A stretch of 64,000 nt of DNA from Phoronis australis (Eukaryota > Phoronida > Phoronidae). This document shows, one piece after another, positions 45,510 to 56,959 of this stretch. Position numbers and translations under genes: made by a program. Below the pieces are notes generated by a model that had not been told where the DNA came from, searched no databases, and saw only the letters and a program-made list of their open reading frames with translations. How positions within the stretch are numbered: the first letter of the stretch is position 1; each line of letters opens with the position of its first letter. The DNA is taken from assembly GCA_002633005.1 (NCBI GenBank), contig NMRA01000321.1:182724-246723 (forward strand). The letters are read 5' to 3'.

Positions 45510-46984
45510 AGCGGAGTGGTCCGCCATCTTGCTGATGAACCATGTTTATCGAGATGTGTGTGTACTGTGTATTCTCTAGGAACTAATATTGGTAACAACA
45601 CGGGATTTCTAGTAAAAACTCATAGCTTTAATGTTAGGATCATCAAGTGCAAAGTAGGATTTTTAGAAAATCATCCAAGACAATCATTGGATACTTGAAC
45701 ACAGAATTAAAGGGTCTTTAAGTGTTAAAACACTTATCTTTAGTTACAGCAGAAAACATCAAAAATAAAGTTTGACTTCTGGTATTAGACCCATAATCGC
45801 TGATTTTTTGGTCTTTCGAAGCTTAAAAATTGAAACTGAAATAGAATGATTTTGTGAGTGAGAATACGATTTCAGAAACAATACTGTTCAACTTCATTTG
45901 GTCCCTAGAACACCCATTAAAGTCGAGTCGTTGTCTTTTACCTGACTTGTTCTTAGTCCGATGTGGAAATAATGACCTTGTGTTTTCTCCAAGATTTTTT
46001 TTTTCTAGAAACGAAGAAGCACCGAAACTCACTACAAGATTAATTTTTGGGAAGTTTTACAAAGTGAACACCAATTCGAAGATTCATTAAATATAGCCAG
46101 GTTATTGGGAACTGGGCAGGATCGAAGGAAGGGATACTGCAAGAATACTACACCCCACAATGCTAGTTTGGGACTGCAAATGTGTGGTTTCTGCTGATTT
46201 CACTGAGATGGGACAAATGTTATATAAACTGGCAAGCTATTAAAATCTGCAACTGTCTTGCTTGAGAAAAATCATCATTTTGATATTCTGTCCTCTTTAT
46301 GGTCTTCTGATTATCACAGTGTACATGTACATGTATCAATGCCTGGGTATGTAGGACAGGGCAGGTAGAGTTTACGACCATTGAGTTTTGTTATATATAA
46401 ATGTACTAGTAACATAAATGTGTGCCTGCAAATGTCAGATCCATCTGAATTGAGGGATTAAATTAGAGTAGGTTGAAATCTGACAGTTGGTTGAAATCTG
46501 ACATTTGCTGAAGTGAAGTGCATGTACCAGTACGGTACAGTAACTCTGTACCAACCAGACTTTTCCGACTGTCACGGTGTGATTTTACTGCGTGATGGTG
46601 ATATTTTTGAAATATGAATTAAATGTAAACTTAATTGTTTGAAAGGGTTACAGTATCTCATTGTGTTGTTTCTGTGTGGACATCTTTTGTTGTTCTTGTG
46701 TGTGCTTGTTATAAACAGAAAAAAATCTGCGATTCCGCACATTATGTGCAGATAAAATGGGCACATTGGTTGGTGTTGAAATAATACTCAAAAATTAATA
46801 ATGCGCACGTCTTTTGAAAACTGTAGTTCCTCTAAAATACATTGCAGCCGGCGTGTTGTTTTACAACAGAGACTATGACACATCTGTCTCAACTGTGAGA
46901 CCATGTCGTTTCAAACTGTACAAATTATCTGTTCACCAAGCCAAGATGAATTAGGTGCTAGGACAAGTAATACATAAGACAATT
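45510..46984. other. Intergenic DNA, no gene recognised
   Basis: Short open frames only. Contains tacatgtacatgta words and a direct 'aatctgacagttggttga' type doublet near 46480-46510. Confidence 0.45.
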
Positions 46985-47125
46985 TAGCAAGAGCGTGGGG
47001 GAAATATTGAGTTTATTAACTAACCCCGGTAATTATCATGCGGCTGGAACAGTATTTAACATGGACAGTTGTAGTTTGTGTGTGGGTGTGTACGTGTGTG
47101 TGGGTGGATCAGACCCTATTGCAAG
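46985..47125. repeat. Dispersed repeat with GT tract, copy B
   Basis: Pairs with 11225-11400. It continues into a 'gtgtccgagccaga' segment that also resembles 11396-11411, so the shared unit may be longer. A worn hAT-like end ('cctagatctgccactg') lies at 47270. Confidence 0.62.
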
Positions 47126-47718
47126 TGTCCGAGCCAGACCATCGTTTTCCCGTTTTTTTAGTCCTCCGTTTGTTTTTCAGTGAAAGGTTCACAATCTCAG
47201 AAATTTGAGCCCCCTATATTTTGGGCTGGATGACCGACACAGAGTGTTGCCCCCCCTTATCAGTGATATCCTAGATCTGCCACTGTAATACTAGATAGTT
47301 ACCAAAATTATCATTGAAGTAATGTTCCTTGAGACAACTCAGCACCCTTTACTTGCGTTTTATTTCTTTTTTGCATATTGATGTAATTGTTATTCCTTGG
47401 TACATGTATAAACTTGAAGTAGGCAATTCCAATCACCTTTCGAGAACGGGTTTGTGCAAATGCTAACTTCGGACCTCCGGCTTCGGCCGCTCAAGCAAAG
47501 GTGTTTTCAGGCACACGCGGCTAACCGATGTATATGTGCGTGTCTTACCAACCACTACAGGGTGTTTTTGGTGTCAGTGGTGCATTCTTCCTTTTTCATT
47601 GAAATACTTAATGTCAACTTATCAGTTTCTATAACTCTATCCTTTTACAAAATTTTGCTCCGAATTTTTATTCAAATTCACCTATGCCCTCAGTTCCGAA
47701 TGTGCACATGTACACAAA

Positions 47719-49092
47719 TGACTGTACTTCGGGAGCAAGTTTTCTGTTATACAGAATTACTCCATTAAATGTCGTGAGGATTTTATTGACATTTTGCGCA
47801 CACAAGTGCCATCCCCCCACTACCAACCTATGTCGCTTGACGCTGAGTCTTTGTTCACCAACGTGCCGGTGGATGAGACCATTACTATCATTTTGGATAA
47901 TGTATACCGTCACCCACATTTAAAGCCACCCGACATTTCACCTACTCATTTGAGAGAGTTGTTAACCATCTGCACAACCAAAGTACCATTTCGCCATATA
48001 AATGGGAAATTGTTTTTGCAAAAAGATGGTGTGAGCATGGGCTCTCCTCTGGGTCCCACTTTCTCGGAATTTTATATGTCTGAAGTGGAAAAGAGGGCTA
48101 GCAATGTGATTGGTGGTATTCCTATCTATGTACGTTATGTAGATGATATTTTTGTTTATTGTGCCTTTGATGACTTGTTATCAGTACGTGATGAACTTGA
48201 GCGCCACTCTGTATTGAAGTTTACCCACGAGCTTCCTGTAAATGACAAGATTCCGTTTTTGGACGTTCTTGTGAACCATTCTCCGTCTGAATTTTCTACA
48301 TCAGTTTACCACAAGCCCACTGATAAAGGTTTCTGTCTCCACGCCAAAAGTGAGTGCCCTGAGCGGTATAAGGTCGCCGTTGTGGTCAACTTCCTAAAGA
48401 GGGCGTATTCGGTGTCGTCTAACTGGCTATTGTTCAATCAAGAGGTAGATCGCATAAGACAAACACTGGTGAATAATGGGTATACCAATGCTTTCGTGGA
48501 CTTCCATATTAAGCGATTTATGTCCAGAATTAGCTATGAAGTCCCTGCACGTCGGACTGGTGTCACCAAAAAGATATTTTACAAAAATGTCATGTCTAAT
48601 AATTACCTCCAGGACGAACACGCCATTAAGAAAATCATAAGGGACAACGTTAAAGTTTGTAAGCCTGATGATTACCTTGATGTTATTATTTATTATCGGA
48701 ATAGGAAGTCCTCCAACTTGGTCATGAAAAATAACATTTCTAAAGCGAAAGTCCGCCCCGTTGCACAGTGTAGTGTTGTTTATGAATTTGTATGCCCTAT
48801 GAATGAATGTCTTCGTTCAAACGTCAAACAATGTTACATTGGTCAAACGGTTTGCAGTCTTTCCCGTCGGTTATCCATGCATCTTCAAAATGGCGCCATT
48901 CAAGATCATTTTCTGCAATACCACGCACGTAAAATCACCCGTCAAGAAATTGTGGAAAACACGTCAATTCGCTACGTGGAGCAAGATGTGCTGCGTTTGA
49001 AAGTATTAGAGTCCCTTTTAATTGCTTTTGAGAAGCCTATTTTGAATGAGCAGCAAACAGGGTCGCGCCGCACGTTACACTTGTTTGCGTGA
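47719..49092 (+). CDS. Penelope-like element RT with GIY-YIG endonuclease, 5'-truncated
   Basis: A single open frame of ~455 codons, without a clear ATG at its start (first in-frame stop at 47719), carries RT blocks: MSLDAESLFTNVP (motif A Asp), QKDGVSMGSPLGPTFSEFYM (motif B), IYVRYVDDIFVY (motif C, YVDD), and PFLDVLV. About 200 residues later come VYEFVCPMNEC, then CYIGQTVCSLSRRLSMHLQNGAIQDHF and a conserved tail with a Glu in VLESLLIAFEKP. RT followed by a YIG-type nuclease with R and H residues is specific to Penelope-like elements. The N-terminal RT part is missing or in another frame. The open frame suggests a fairly recent insertion. Confidence 0.93.
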
Positions 49093-50454
49093 CTTTCCTG
49101 TTACCCTAATTCTTTAGTCATTCTTTGCAGTATTTCACACCCGCCGTGTCTCACTGTGTGTGTCGTCAGCTTATACTCTGTGGTGGCATTACTGCGTCAT
49201 TTTATCTTCACTTGAGAATGAAACAAGTATGTTTCGAAATATCGTGTGTCTTTTTAATTATGTCGCTAGGTCAGTTACTGTATCTATGTTCAGTAGAGAG
49301 TAGAGTTTTGTTCAGAAAGTATGAACGCAACGGAATAAAGACCGTGAAAAATGAAAAGTGTCGTGTATTCAACAAATTCTGTATGTACACAAATATGTAC
49401 AGTTCCATTGCTTAATTGCTGCATACAATGACACGACTTCACATGCACGCATTCTGCGGTTTTTATGCTCATCGATTTCCATGGGTTTCTACTATTTTTT
49501 CTACCTAAAGTTCAAGTGTTTCTCACAAACGCATGCCTCGAATCTTTTCGTTAGAATAAATCATGTGGCGTCGGGTCAAGGAATTTTTAGACCCAAACTA
49601 AAAACTTGGGGAATACAGTATTGTAATGGCGCGCCGGAGGAGCGGCCCCTTTGACAGCTGATCGTCTTGTCGGTTTATAAACAATGAAAAATTCGTACTA
49701 TACAATTATAGCGACGAGAAATGTTAATCATGCAGGTGTATAATATCATTTTCTAAACTTTATACATTTCAGTGATTGTTTTATCGACTAAGCCGGCAAA
49801 ACCTACCAGGCCCTAACAGCACTCCTTGATAGTTTCAGCCAACGCCTTAGGAATTTTGTCTTTGCAATGGAAGGGTCAAATATTTACATTGCTCTATGTT
49901 ACCACAATTTTAAAACCTCGTTAGTATTTAAAGTTTCAAATTTTATTCTGAAAATTCCCTGGCTTCCATAAGGCCACCGTGCTTTTGTTTAGGGGAAAGT
50001 TACTAGTTCGTATCACTTAAGGATACACCTCTCTGTACGTCAGGCTGAATTAGCCCCGGAATCGGAAGCTGTCCCATAGCCATTAGTGGCTTCACACGAA
50101 CAACCACACAATGTGATTTAGAAGAACAATGATAATGCTTTAGCTGCAAATCTCGGTTATAGAAAAGTCGACAAAAGTACGATTCGCGTGACCGGTTTTC
50201 TAATTCGTGCCTGTCAGACATTGGAGTCGTATCAGTGCTACTATTAATAAGTATGGGTATTTTCAATCAAAGATGAACAAGGAGACAGTGCAAACAGTTA
50301 ATCCCTTTATTGGCAACATAGAAATACATGAGAACAAACAACGTTTCCATGTGACTCGGGATCATGTTTCGCGTATTTACATGTACTCAGACCCATTCCA
50401 TGACGGCGATAGTTGGCTTTGGGATACCAAATAGCTCAGAAAGAGCGTTATAGT
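49093..50454. other. Penelope 3' flank and intergenic DNA
   Basis: The first ~150 bases ('cacttgagaatgaaac', 'gtatgtttcgaaatatcg') have the wording of Penelope 3' UTRs, with a self-complementary gaaac/gtttc pair. Beyond that, no gene was recognised. Confidence 0.45.
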
Positions 50455-50690
50455 CATGGGCGCACCAGGGGGAGGGTTCGGAGGGGTCGAACGAGACGAG
50501 ACAGAAGTCCACAAAATCCCACAGGAAGTCGGCACGGATACACATTTCGTGGGCCTGAACCTAGTAGTCCCGTTTTTTTTTTCTTTTAGTCCTCATTGAT
50601 TTATTTTATTAAAAGGTCGGCACACCGAAAAACTCGAGCCCCCATACTTTAGGCTACACTGTAGGTGCGCGCATGAAATAACAATCTTTC
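50455..50690. mobile_element. MITE-like element related to 44300-44590
   Basis: Begins 'atgggcgcacc' and ends 'ctcgagcccccatac…ggtgcgcgcatgaaata'. It shares the GTGCGCGCATGAAAT end and the GAGCCCCC step with 44300-44590. No coding capacity. Confidence 0.55.
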
Positions 50691-50871
50691 ATCCAATAGC
50701 TTTGAGACAGTTTTGCATATCTTCCGATGTCCAAGACGAAGGCGTTGGCATTTGCCTGAAAACAAAAAAGGAAATGAGTATTAAGAAGCAAGAAAAACAA
50801 CACATTTGCCTATGCAGTATCTACTTTTATCACGTTTTGTGTATCGTACCTCTCGGTTACATTTTTCGTAC

Positions 50872-50890
50872 CCCGGGTACCATACCCGGG
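50872..50890. repeat. CCCGGGTA hairpin
   Basis: Arms CCCGGGTA and TACCCGGG pair perfectly around CCA, overlapping a GGTACC palindrome. Function unknown. Confidence 0.5.
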
Positions 50891-50949
50891 ACCTGTCGTA
50901 GTACAACACTCGTGACACGGACCTAGTTTCAAACACGAGGGTTGAATAT

Positions 50950-51690
50950 GTTTGGCTCGCGACTTAGCAATTAAAAATCACATTATTGGTGATTTTTATT
51001 TAAAGTTTAATAATTTGGAAATTGAAAGAGTTCGTTCTTTCAATTTACTTGGTGTTACCATCATCGAAAACTTGTTATGGAGTCCACACATAAACAATTT
51101 GTTGAGAAAGATAAGCAGATTCTGAAACTTTGAAAACTATATATAATGGCCTTGTCCTTCCTCATTTTAATTATGGCATTCTGCTATGGGGCGGTGAACA
51201 TCATAGAATATTCAAATTACAGAAAAAGGTTATTCGCACTATTACCTCTAGTTATTTTAATGCCCATGCAGATCCTTTATTTAAGACTACACAGTTACTC
51301 AAAATAAAGGACTTGTATGTTGTTGCTATTATTACTTTTTTCTACAAATATGTTCATAATTACTTTCCTTCATTTTTAACACGTTCAATTTAATAACTCG
51401 TGGGTCTGTTCATGAACATTACACTAGGCAACGACATCTTTTAGATACTCCCTGTTGTACTGAATCATTTGCTGAAGATTCGGTTCGAAATGCCCTACCT
51501 CATATCATTAATAACCTTCCTGAAAGTGTCTCCCAAAAACTTTTTACCCATTCGTTATCCTCTGTTACAAATTATTTTAAGAATGTTTGTTTTGAAATTT
51601 ATGAACTTGAGTGCACTATTCCCAACTGCTTTGTGTGTAACTATTTTCGATAATCTCTCCCAGTCTTTACACAAGTAGTTTTAAAGTACA
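50950..51690 (+). pseudogene. Non-LTR reverse transcriptase C-terminal remnant
   Basis: The reading LEIERVRSFNLLGVTI…WSPHINNLLRKIS is followed by a stop. It then continues TIYNGLVLPHFNYGILLWG, KLQKKVIRTI, LKIKDLYVVAIITFFYKYVH and, after a frame change, INNLPESVSQKLFTHSL…IPNCFVC. This is the post-RT C-terminal region of Jockey/CR1-type elements. It ends in a 'ctactacaac' short-repeat tail near 51860-51876, typical of their 3' ends. The wording differs from the 28-kb element, so it is a different family. Severely 5'-truncated, as usual for such insertions. Confidence 0.85.
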
Positions 51691-51899
51691 TTATCACCTA
51701 ACTTTTATAGTTCTGCTTATCTGTATCGCTGTATTTTTTCTTTCTTATTATCTGGTGGCTCCATGGTCAGCGGACCTTTCGGGTCCTTCCGGAGTCTCCA
51801 TAAGCGTAAATCTGTATCAACTGTATTTTTTGTTTTTTGGCCTAAAGTGAATAAAGTGTATTACTACTACAACTATACAGACTGAGAATGAGCTACCAG

Positions 51900-52961
51900 A
51901 TGACACACCGGTTTACCCATTTGCTGTTCTTGTTGTCGTCTGATCACATTATTTAGGAGGGCTAAAATTTACATCAACATGTCGGGTCGTCTGCTCGACA
52001 TTTCGCTTTGTTTTCTGTTATCGCTATCTGAGGTCGCTAAATCACTCTTTTGGGTGGCGAGCAAACGTAATTTGTTGGGAAATAACGTGGCAGGAAAACG
52101 ATACCTGGTACGGAACCGGTAACTTTCTCCTACATAGCGTTCGTCATCAATATGGCAGACCGCGTGTCACGTGCTGTTTGGCTTGCGAGTACAGTCAAGC
52201 CCAACATACATGTATGTATGTAGCTCATTCCTCGCAAGAATCACTGGTAAACGTCTATTGAGGTAATCCTCAATAAAGGGTGGATTTCCGGAACAAAATC
52301 ACTCAAAATGTTGACTTGTTTCCCGGAAAATAGTTGGGTCCCCTTTTCTAGTATATTCTCTAAGTGGGTGGGTATCCAAAAATTCAGCTGCACGCCCGTG
52401 AAAATGCTATCACGTAACCTCCGTCTGTCACGCCAGTCTGATAGAGAAGCCATTTTGCTGAAATCACCACAGAAAAAGCATAAACACTTTGCTCAAGTTG
52501 CTAACGCTCTGCACATTATATTGGCTATGTGAACCTCTTATGTTGACACACAGTGTAATACTATCGCCGTTTTTAACCACGGAAATTTCATTATGATATC
52601 TATGGGAATACAAACTGTTATTGTTTTTCCCAAATCGTTACTTCTCAAACCATAAAACGAGGCAATGAATGAATAACACAGACTGCGAATTGGATAAATG
52701 TAGTAGGCAAGGTTTGAAACTTAGTGAGGTCGGCCATGCCAACTGCTGTTGTGTTAGAAGCGTGGTCATAGAAACATATTGGTCTCCAAAATTTAGTCAA
52801 TACAAGGGCGGATCCAGGGGGGTCTGGACATTGTTTTTAACCAGAGTGGTAAAACACGGGAACATCTTATTTTTAGTGAATTCCTGCAGACTCATTGCAT
52901 TTTTAACTTTCATGATGCCTAGTCTACGCTGGAGGCCAGAACGAGGCTAGATAGTTCCCAG
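51900..52961. other. Intergenic DNA, no gene recognised
   Basis: A hAT-like MITE end ('gggcggatccagggg') lies at 52805. Otherwise only short frames without domains. Confidence 0.45.
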
Positions 52962-53125
52962 TAAACATGAGAGTATTGGCCCAGTACTGGATTTCTGTTG
53001 CTTGATAACGCTTGTACCGTATACCGGTTTACGTTTCTGGGCCACGAATGGCCCAGTACCGTCCCCACGACACTAACCCAGTGAACTTTCCCTTAGCGGC
53101 TCGCCGGTATAGTATTGGACCGGTA
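52962..53125 (-). repeat. GGCCAGTA-type repeat, partial inverted copy
   Basis: Starts 'cccagtaaacatg', 'tattggcccagtactgg', the complement of the right end of the blocks at 5762 and 56940. The remainder is diverged but keeps 'ggcccagtacc' and 'ttggaccggta' words. Confidence 0.6.
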
Positions 53126-53290
53126 AACACAGACTTGAACACAAGAGGACAGTTAGAGGTTTGCCCACAGGAAGGCTAAAACTTTTGACTTTTTTAAAAA
53201 AATCAGATGTGTGACAATAAAAACTTTTCAATTTTCATAAAAAAATTAATTACCAGCAGCTGTATTACAGTGTAATTTTATTTTTTAAAG

Positions 53291-53431
53291 AAAACTTTCC
53301 ACCAGATGACCTTCATGAAAAAAACCGCCATTTTGAAATTTCCGTTGAAGAACACTTGAGTTGTTTAGAGTTTGAAACCAACGTGTGTAACAGAATAGTG
53401 AAGGATTTTCACAGTGAACTTCAGATTTCAG
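53291..53431 (+). CDS. Penultimate exon of an unrecognised gene
   Basis: A T-rich acceptor (ttattttttaaag) opens 47 stop-free codons (…ENFPPDDLHEKN, FEISVEEHLSCLEFETN, CNRIVKDFHSELQIS), ending at a strong donor (tcag|gtaagt) in phase 1. The next exon candidate, 56393-56514, needs exactly the missing two bases and reads straight on as GIVVKEH. The encoded peptide is acidic and hydrophilic with no domain I know. Earlier exons must lie to the left but were not identified. The intron that follows (53432-56392) is full of repeats. Confidence 0.6.
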
Positions 53432-53544
53432 GTAAGTTTCATATTTTTTCGCTTTGCATGCCATGCCAGTGTCTGTAAGAGTAAACAAAACATGATTTAT
53501 ACCACAGACGTTCTCAGCTTCTGATCGTCGCCAATGGCCAATAC

Positions 53545-54200
53545 AAATTGGGCACACAATATACTACAAGATATGACACTCGGGATTCGCCCATATCAAA
53601 CACAAAACTCAATAAATGTACACAAAACAGGGGTCCAACAAACCACGAGCATAAATAAAAATATTTCCAGGTGATCAGTGCAATGGGCCCACATGCGAGG
53701 CCTGCGCACGTCTGGTACAACGTGTATCAGACCGCCTGCAATTATTTTATATTTATTATAAACCACGAGCAATATATCTTTCTCCTGGTAGTGAACCACC
53801 CGTGGGATTCCTTGTCCCGAGTGTCATACCTTGTGGTATTATATACAGAGGATGAGGACACCTTTGAATTGCTCATGGTTTGCCGAACCCTTGTTTTGTG
53901 TAAATTTATTGAGTTTCGCATTTGATATGGACGGCTGTAGTGACCCAGTGAAGCACACATGAAATTTTTAGTCCTGAGTGTCATACTGTGTGGTATATTT
54001 GTATAGTGTATTGGGTACGATCAGAAGCTGAGGACGTTTGAGTAAAACCACAGGCGTCATCAGCCTCTGAGTCTGACCGCCCCAAATACACTATAATACA
54101 AAAAGGTCGGACACTCGATTTTTGTGTGAAGTGAAGCACTCATGGAATTACTAGTTCCGAGTGTCATGCCTTGTGGTAGGCCTATTATTAACGATGATCA
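53545..54200. repeat. Palindromic repeat cluster in the intron
   Basis: A ~62-bp arm at 53588-53651 ('catatcaaa', 'aaactcaataaat', 'tacacaaaaca', 'caaacca', 'gagca') is mirrored at 53872-53936. Around it, 'gagtgtcat' followed by 'tgtggta' recurs directly at 53819, 53977 and 54160, and inverted near 53570. The cluster is a nested inverted and direct repeat structure. Confidence 0.7.
53652..53759 (-). mobile_element. ~108-bp SINE-like insertion with 12-bp target duplication
   Basis: Flanked on both sides by AAACCACGAGCA (53640-53651 and 53760-53771). The insert is the third copy of the family at 12131-12230 and 42831-42910. Its AT-rich ends and the long target duplication suggest insertion by a retrotransposon machinery rather than a cut-and-paste enzyme. 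Confidence 0.75.
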
Positions 54201-54519
54201 GAAGTTGAGGATGCCTGTGATTTACAACAGGGGGGGAGGAATTTCCCGATGACCCATAAGTTAACCATATTATAAACATAAAGGTTGGACACTGAAATTT
54301 TGCCAAGCCTAGGCTGCCAGCTTCAACTGTTCTAAATCCAAGTAAAATCTGTGTGCACCTCCCTCAGACTGGTATTGCATAAACAGGGCTATTCCTGACC
54401 ACATTTGAACCAGTGTCCTTTGGGTGCCCCTGATGATAAAAATTATGTCTTTTTCAAAAAGTTGTGTCTGGCAGACTTTGTGTAATTAAGTGGTAACATA
54501 CTGAGTTAGGGATTTTTTG

Positions 54520-55612
54520 GTTTTAAACAAGGTCATTTTATAAACCCAGAGTTAAAATACATTAAAAGCGAAATTAAATTATGTAAGCGACACTCAACCA
54601 GCATTTCGTGGGCGGACTAAAACAAGAGCTTTGGAATTGCTTCGGCACTGTTTATGAAAAATCCGGATTTGTATGACAGTGATCTGCCATGAACGTCAAA
54701 AAATAACCTTGATGGGCTTCAACATTTTTGTTTGTAAATCACCTCTCGAAGGCAGTTTTAATATGATAAAGTGAAAGAAGGTATTCAAAAAATTGTTTGG
54801 TGTTGATTTCGTTTAGTTCCATGCACATTTGAGTAGAAAATACTAAGCCAACCAATGTTTAAAGTCCAGCCTTTATGTTTTAATATGTAGCCCAGTGAGT
54901 GACCTCATTGGTGATCGAGGAACAGATAAACTGAAAACTGAAGTGTCTGGTTGATATTTGCCAGTTTCACGCCAGCATGACTCTATTTGACTTTTTTAAA
55001 GTATGATAACAAAGAATATTTCTGGCTAAGCAATTGAATGTAGCTCCTGAACATCAGTTTTCATGAAACACCTGCTAGTATAGAAAAATTGAGAACATTG
55101 CGGGGGGGCGGGTTCCTCTTTGATTGAATTTTTTGCTTATTTGCGTAACTCTTTTTAAGGATTTCTTCATAAAATTAGTTAAGTTCAGAGTTTACATAGC
55201 TGATCTAGGAATGAAGTGAACTTGAAAATTTGCTTCTGTAGCCAGTTTCTCCCATGCAAAGTTGCTTTTCTTAAGTTTGAATTCGACCTCCGAAACTGTG
55301 CTGTGGGGCTTTAAAGATGGTTATGAACCTCTATCTATTTTTATATGCCCATTTTACATGTTCTATCTCATTTTAGTTGTTTGAAAACGAAACTCCAAAT
55401 GCCCAAATATCAAAATCCAAAACAATGCAGGCTATTGGTTATATAATGAAACGTAAACAATCCCCGTTTTGTTGCTGTGTTTACTTCTTTGACAACATTG
55501 CTGACCTTGTGCATGCGCGGCATCGTTCAATAGAAGGGGCACTCAGCCTCATCTCCAAGCCTCAAGATGGTGCTGATCAGTTAAGCCATTTGAGGCTTGG
55601 TAATGGGAAATG
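54520..55612. repeat. Large dispersed repeat, copy B (pairs with 4242-5290)
   Basis: Colinear with 4242-5290 (shared words listed there), in the same orientation. Copy B includes an extra ~50 bp near 54830-54880. It lies within the intron between exons 53291-53431 and 56393-56514. Confidence 0.8.
55555..55600. repeat. CCAAGCCTCAA palindrome, copy 1
   Basis: Arms CCAAGCCTCAA and TTGAGGCTTGG pair perfectly around 24 bases that include 'gatggtgctgatcagttaagcca'. A complemented copy is at 55939-55984, and a worn one ends the repeat at about 5262-5308. Confidence 0.8.
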
Positions 55613-55938
55613 AAATGTGTCAGAATTTTCACAGAAATTGTCGGAATGTCACAAGTAATTTGGAAATTTTCTGCAGTTTTATATAAAAATAAAACTAATG
55701 GTATATTGTAGCAATTTAGATCTAAATTATTGCAAAAATGATGTATTTTGTTTCAAAAACACATTAATACTATTCATAAATAAGAATTGAAAAATAAGTA
55801 CAACCTTTACTTCAGACAATAACTTAAACAATGCCTTCTGTCGCTTGAATGGCTGCAATGTGAAAATAATTACCATCGGTCTTTGTTCAATGACGTCAAG
55901 GCATCGGTCAATCATTGTGCAGAAAGTAATTCATATAA

Positions 55939-55984
55939 CCAAGCCTCAAATGGCTAAACCCATAAGCGCCATCTTGAGGCTTGG
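55939..55984. repeat. CCAAGCCTCAA palindrome, copy 2 (inverted)
   Basis: The same 11-bp arms, with the middle reverse-complemented relative to 55555-55600. The ~150 bp on the right-hand side also resembles, in complement, the DNA left of copy 1, so this is an inverted duplication of a ~200-bp unit. Confidence 0.75.
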
Positions 55985-56392
55985 GGACAAAGTTGAAAAG
56001 GTCACATCAGTGTCAATTGTGTGTAAACACAGAGCAAAACCATCAATTGATGCTCATAAGACTTTTTGTAAGATTGTGAAGTATTTTTTAGGAATTTAAA
56101 AATGGTAAAAAATAGACAATAGACATTTTGGGAAGAAATGGGATGAATAAAAAGTCGTTTCTGAAAATATTTATTACAAGAATCTGAAGTCCTACAACCA
56201 GCTGTAATACTTGTGTTAAGAAAGAGTGAAACATTTATATCTTGCAGATTATACATTGCAAATAAGTTTCTTGTTGGAATGATATGCAGTGTCTTTAGGT
56301 AATTCTTATTATGCATAACTTATCTGGAAAATGTATAGTGGAGTCTTTTAGTTTGTACTCAAAGATACTAAGCAGTTTTTGTTTTATTTCAG

Positions 56393-56514
56393 GGATTGTG
56401 GTCAAGGAGCACAGTAATGCTAATGCAAGCTTTATAGTAAAAGAGGCACCATGTTCCGAAACGCTGGAGACAGGGAGGGAGCGTGAAGACTGTGTGAAGC
56501 TGCCAGTCCACTAA
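56393..56514 (+). CDS. Terminal exon of the unrecognised gene
   Basis: The acceptor 'gttttatttcag' is followed in phase by (G)IVVKEHSNANASFIVKEAP, CSETLETGREREDC and VKLPVH, then TAA at 56512-56514. The last base of exon 53291-53431 plus the first two bases here restore a Gly codon. A poly(A) signal follows 100 bases on. The C-terminus is hydrophilic with two Cys and no known domain. This DNA is absent from the otherwise parallel repeat at 4.2-5.8 kb, so the gene is not part of that repeat. Confidence 0.6.
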
Positions 56515-56613
56515 TAAGCCCGAGACAGTTTTGTTAAAAATAATTAGTTTCTTAGTTGTTATTTCTATAATTCATAATTTTTTGTAAGTATTTTACCTGA
56601 GCAGTTACATAGT

Positions 56614-56619
56614 AATAAA
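56614..56619 (+). terminator. Poly(A) signal after the unknown gene
   Basis: AATAAA 100 bases downstream of the TAA, in the AT-rich 3' region. It supports reading 56393-56514 as a terminal exon. Confidence 0.55.
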
Positions 56620-56687
56620 AGTATTAAAGAACAAGAGTCTTTTCTTCTTGTAAGTCACAGCTAGTGTACTGGCTTAATAGGAGCCCA

Positions 56688-56940
56688 TCAATGGCCCTGT
56701 ACTGGGCCAACACAATCTGTCAATACTGGTCCTTTACAGGGCCGAAACGGGTTATTGGTGTACTGGCCCAGTAATGGCGTGGTACTGGTCCTTTACTGGC
56801 TCGATACCGCAATCTTGTATCGGGGCCAATACGGGGAAGGTGTGCAGAATGTTATTGGGCCAGTACTGGCCTACATCATTGGGCCAATACAGAAGACATT
56901 TCAGGGCCAGTATTGGCCCAGTACCTGCATGTTTACTGGG
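56688..56940. repeat. GGCCAGTA-rich dispersed repeat, copy B
   Basis: Closest match of 5500-5762; includes the 14-bp perfect palindrome GGCCAGTACTGGCC near 56863. The right end is 'cctgcatgtttactggg', as at 5762. Confidence 0.8.
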
Positions 56941-56959
56941 TTCCGTTGGCTTATTGGCA

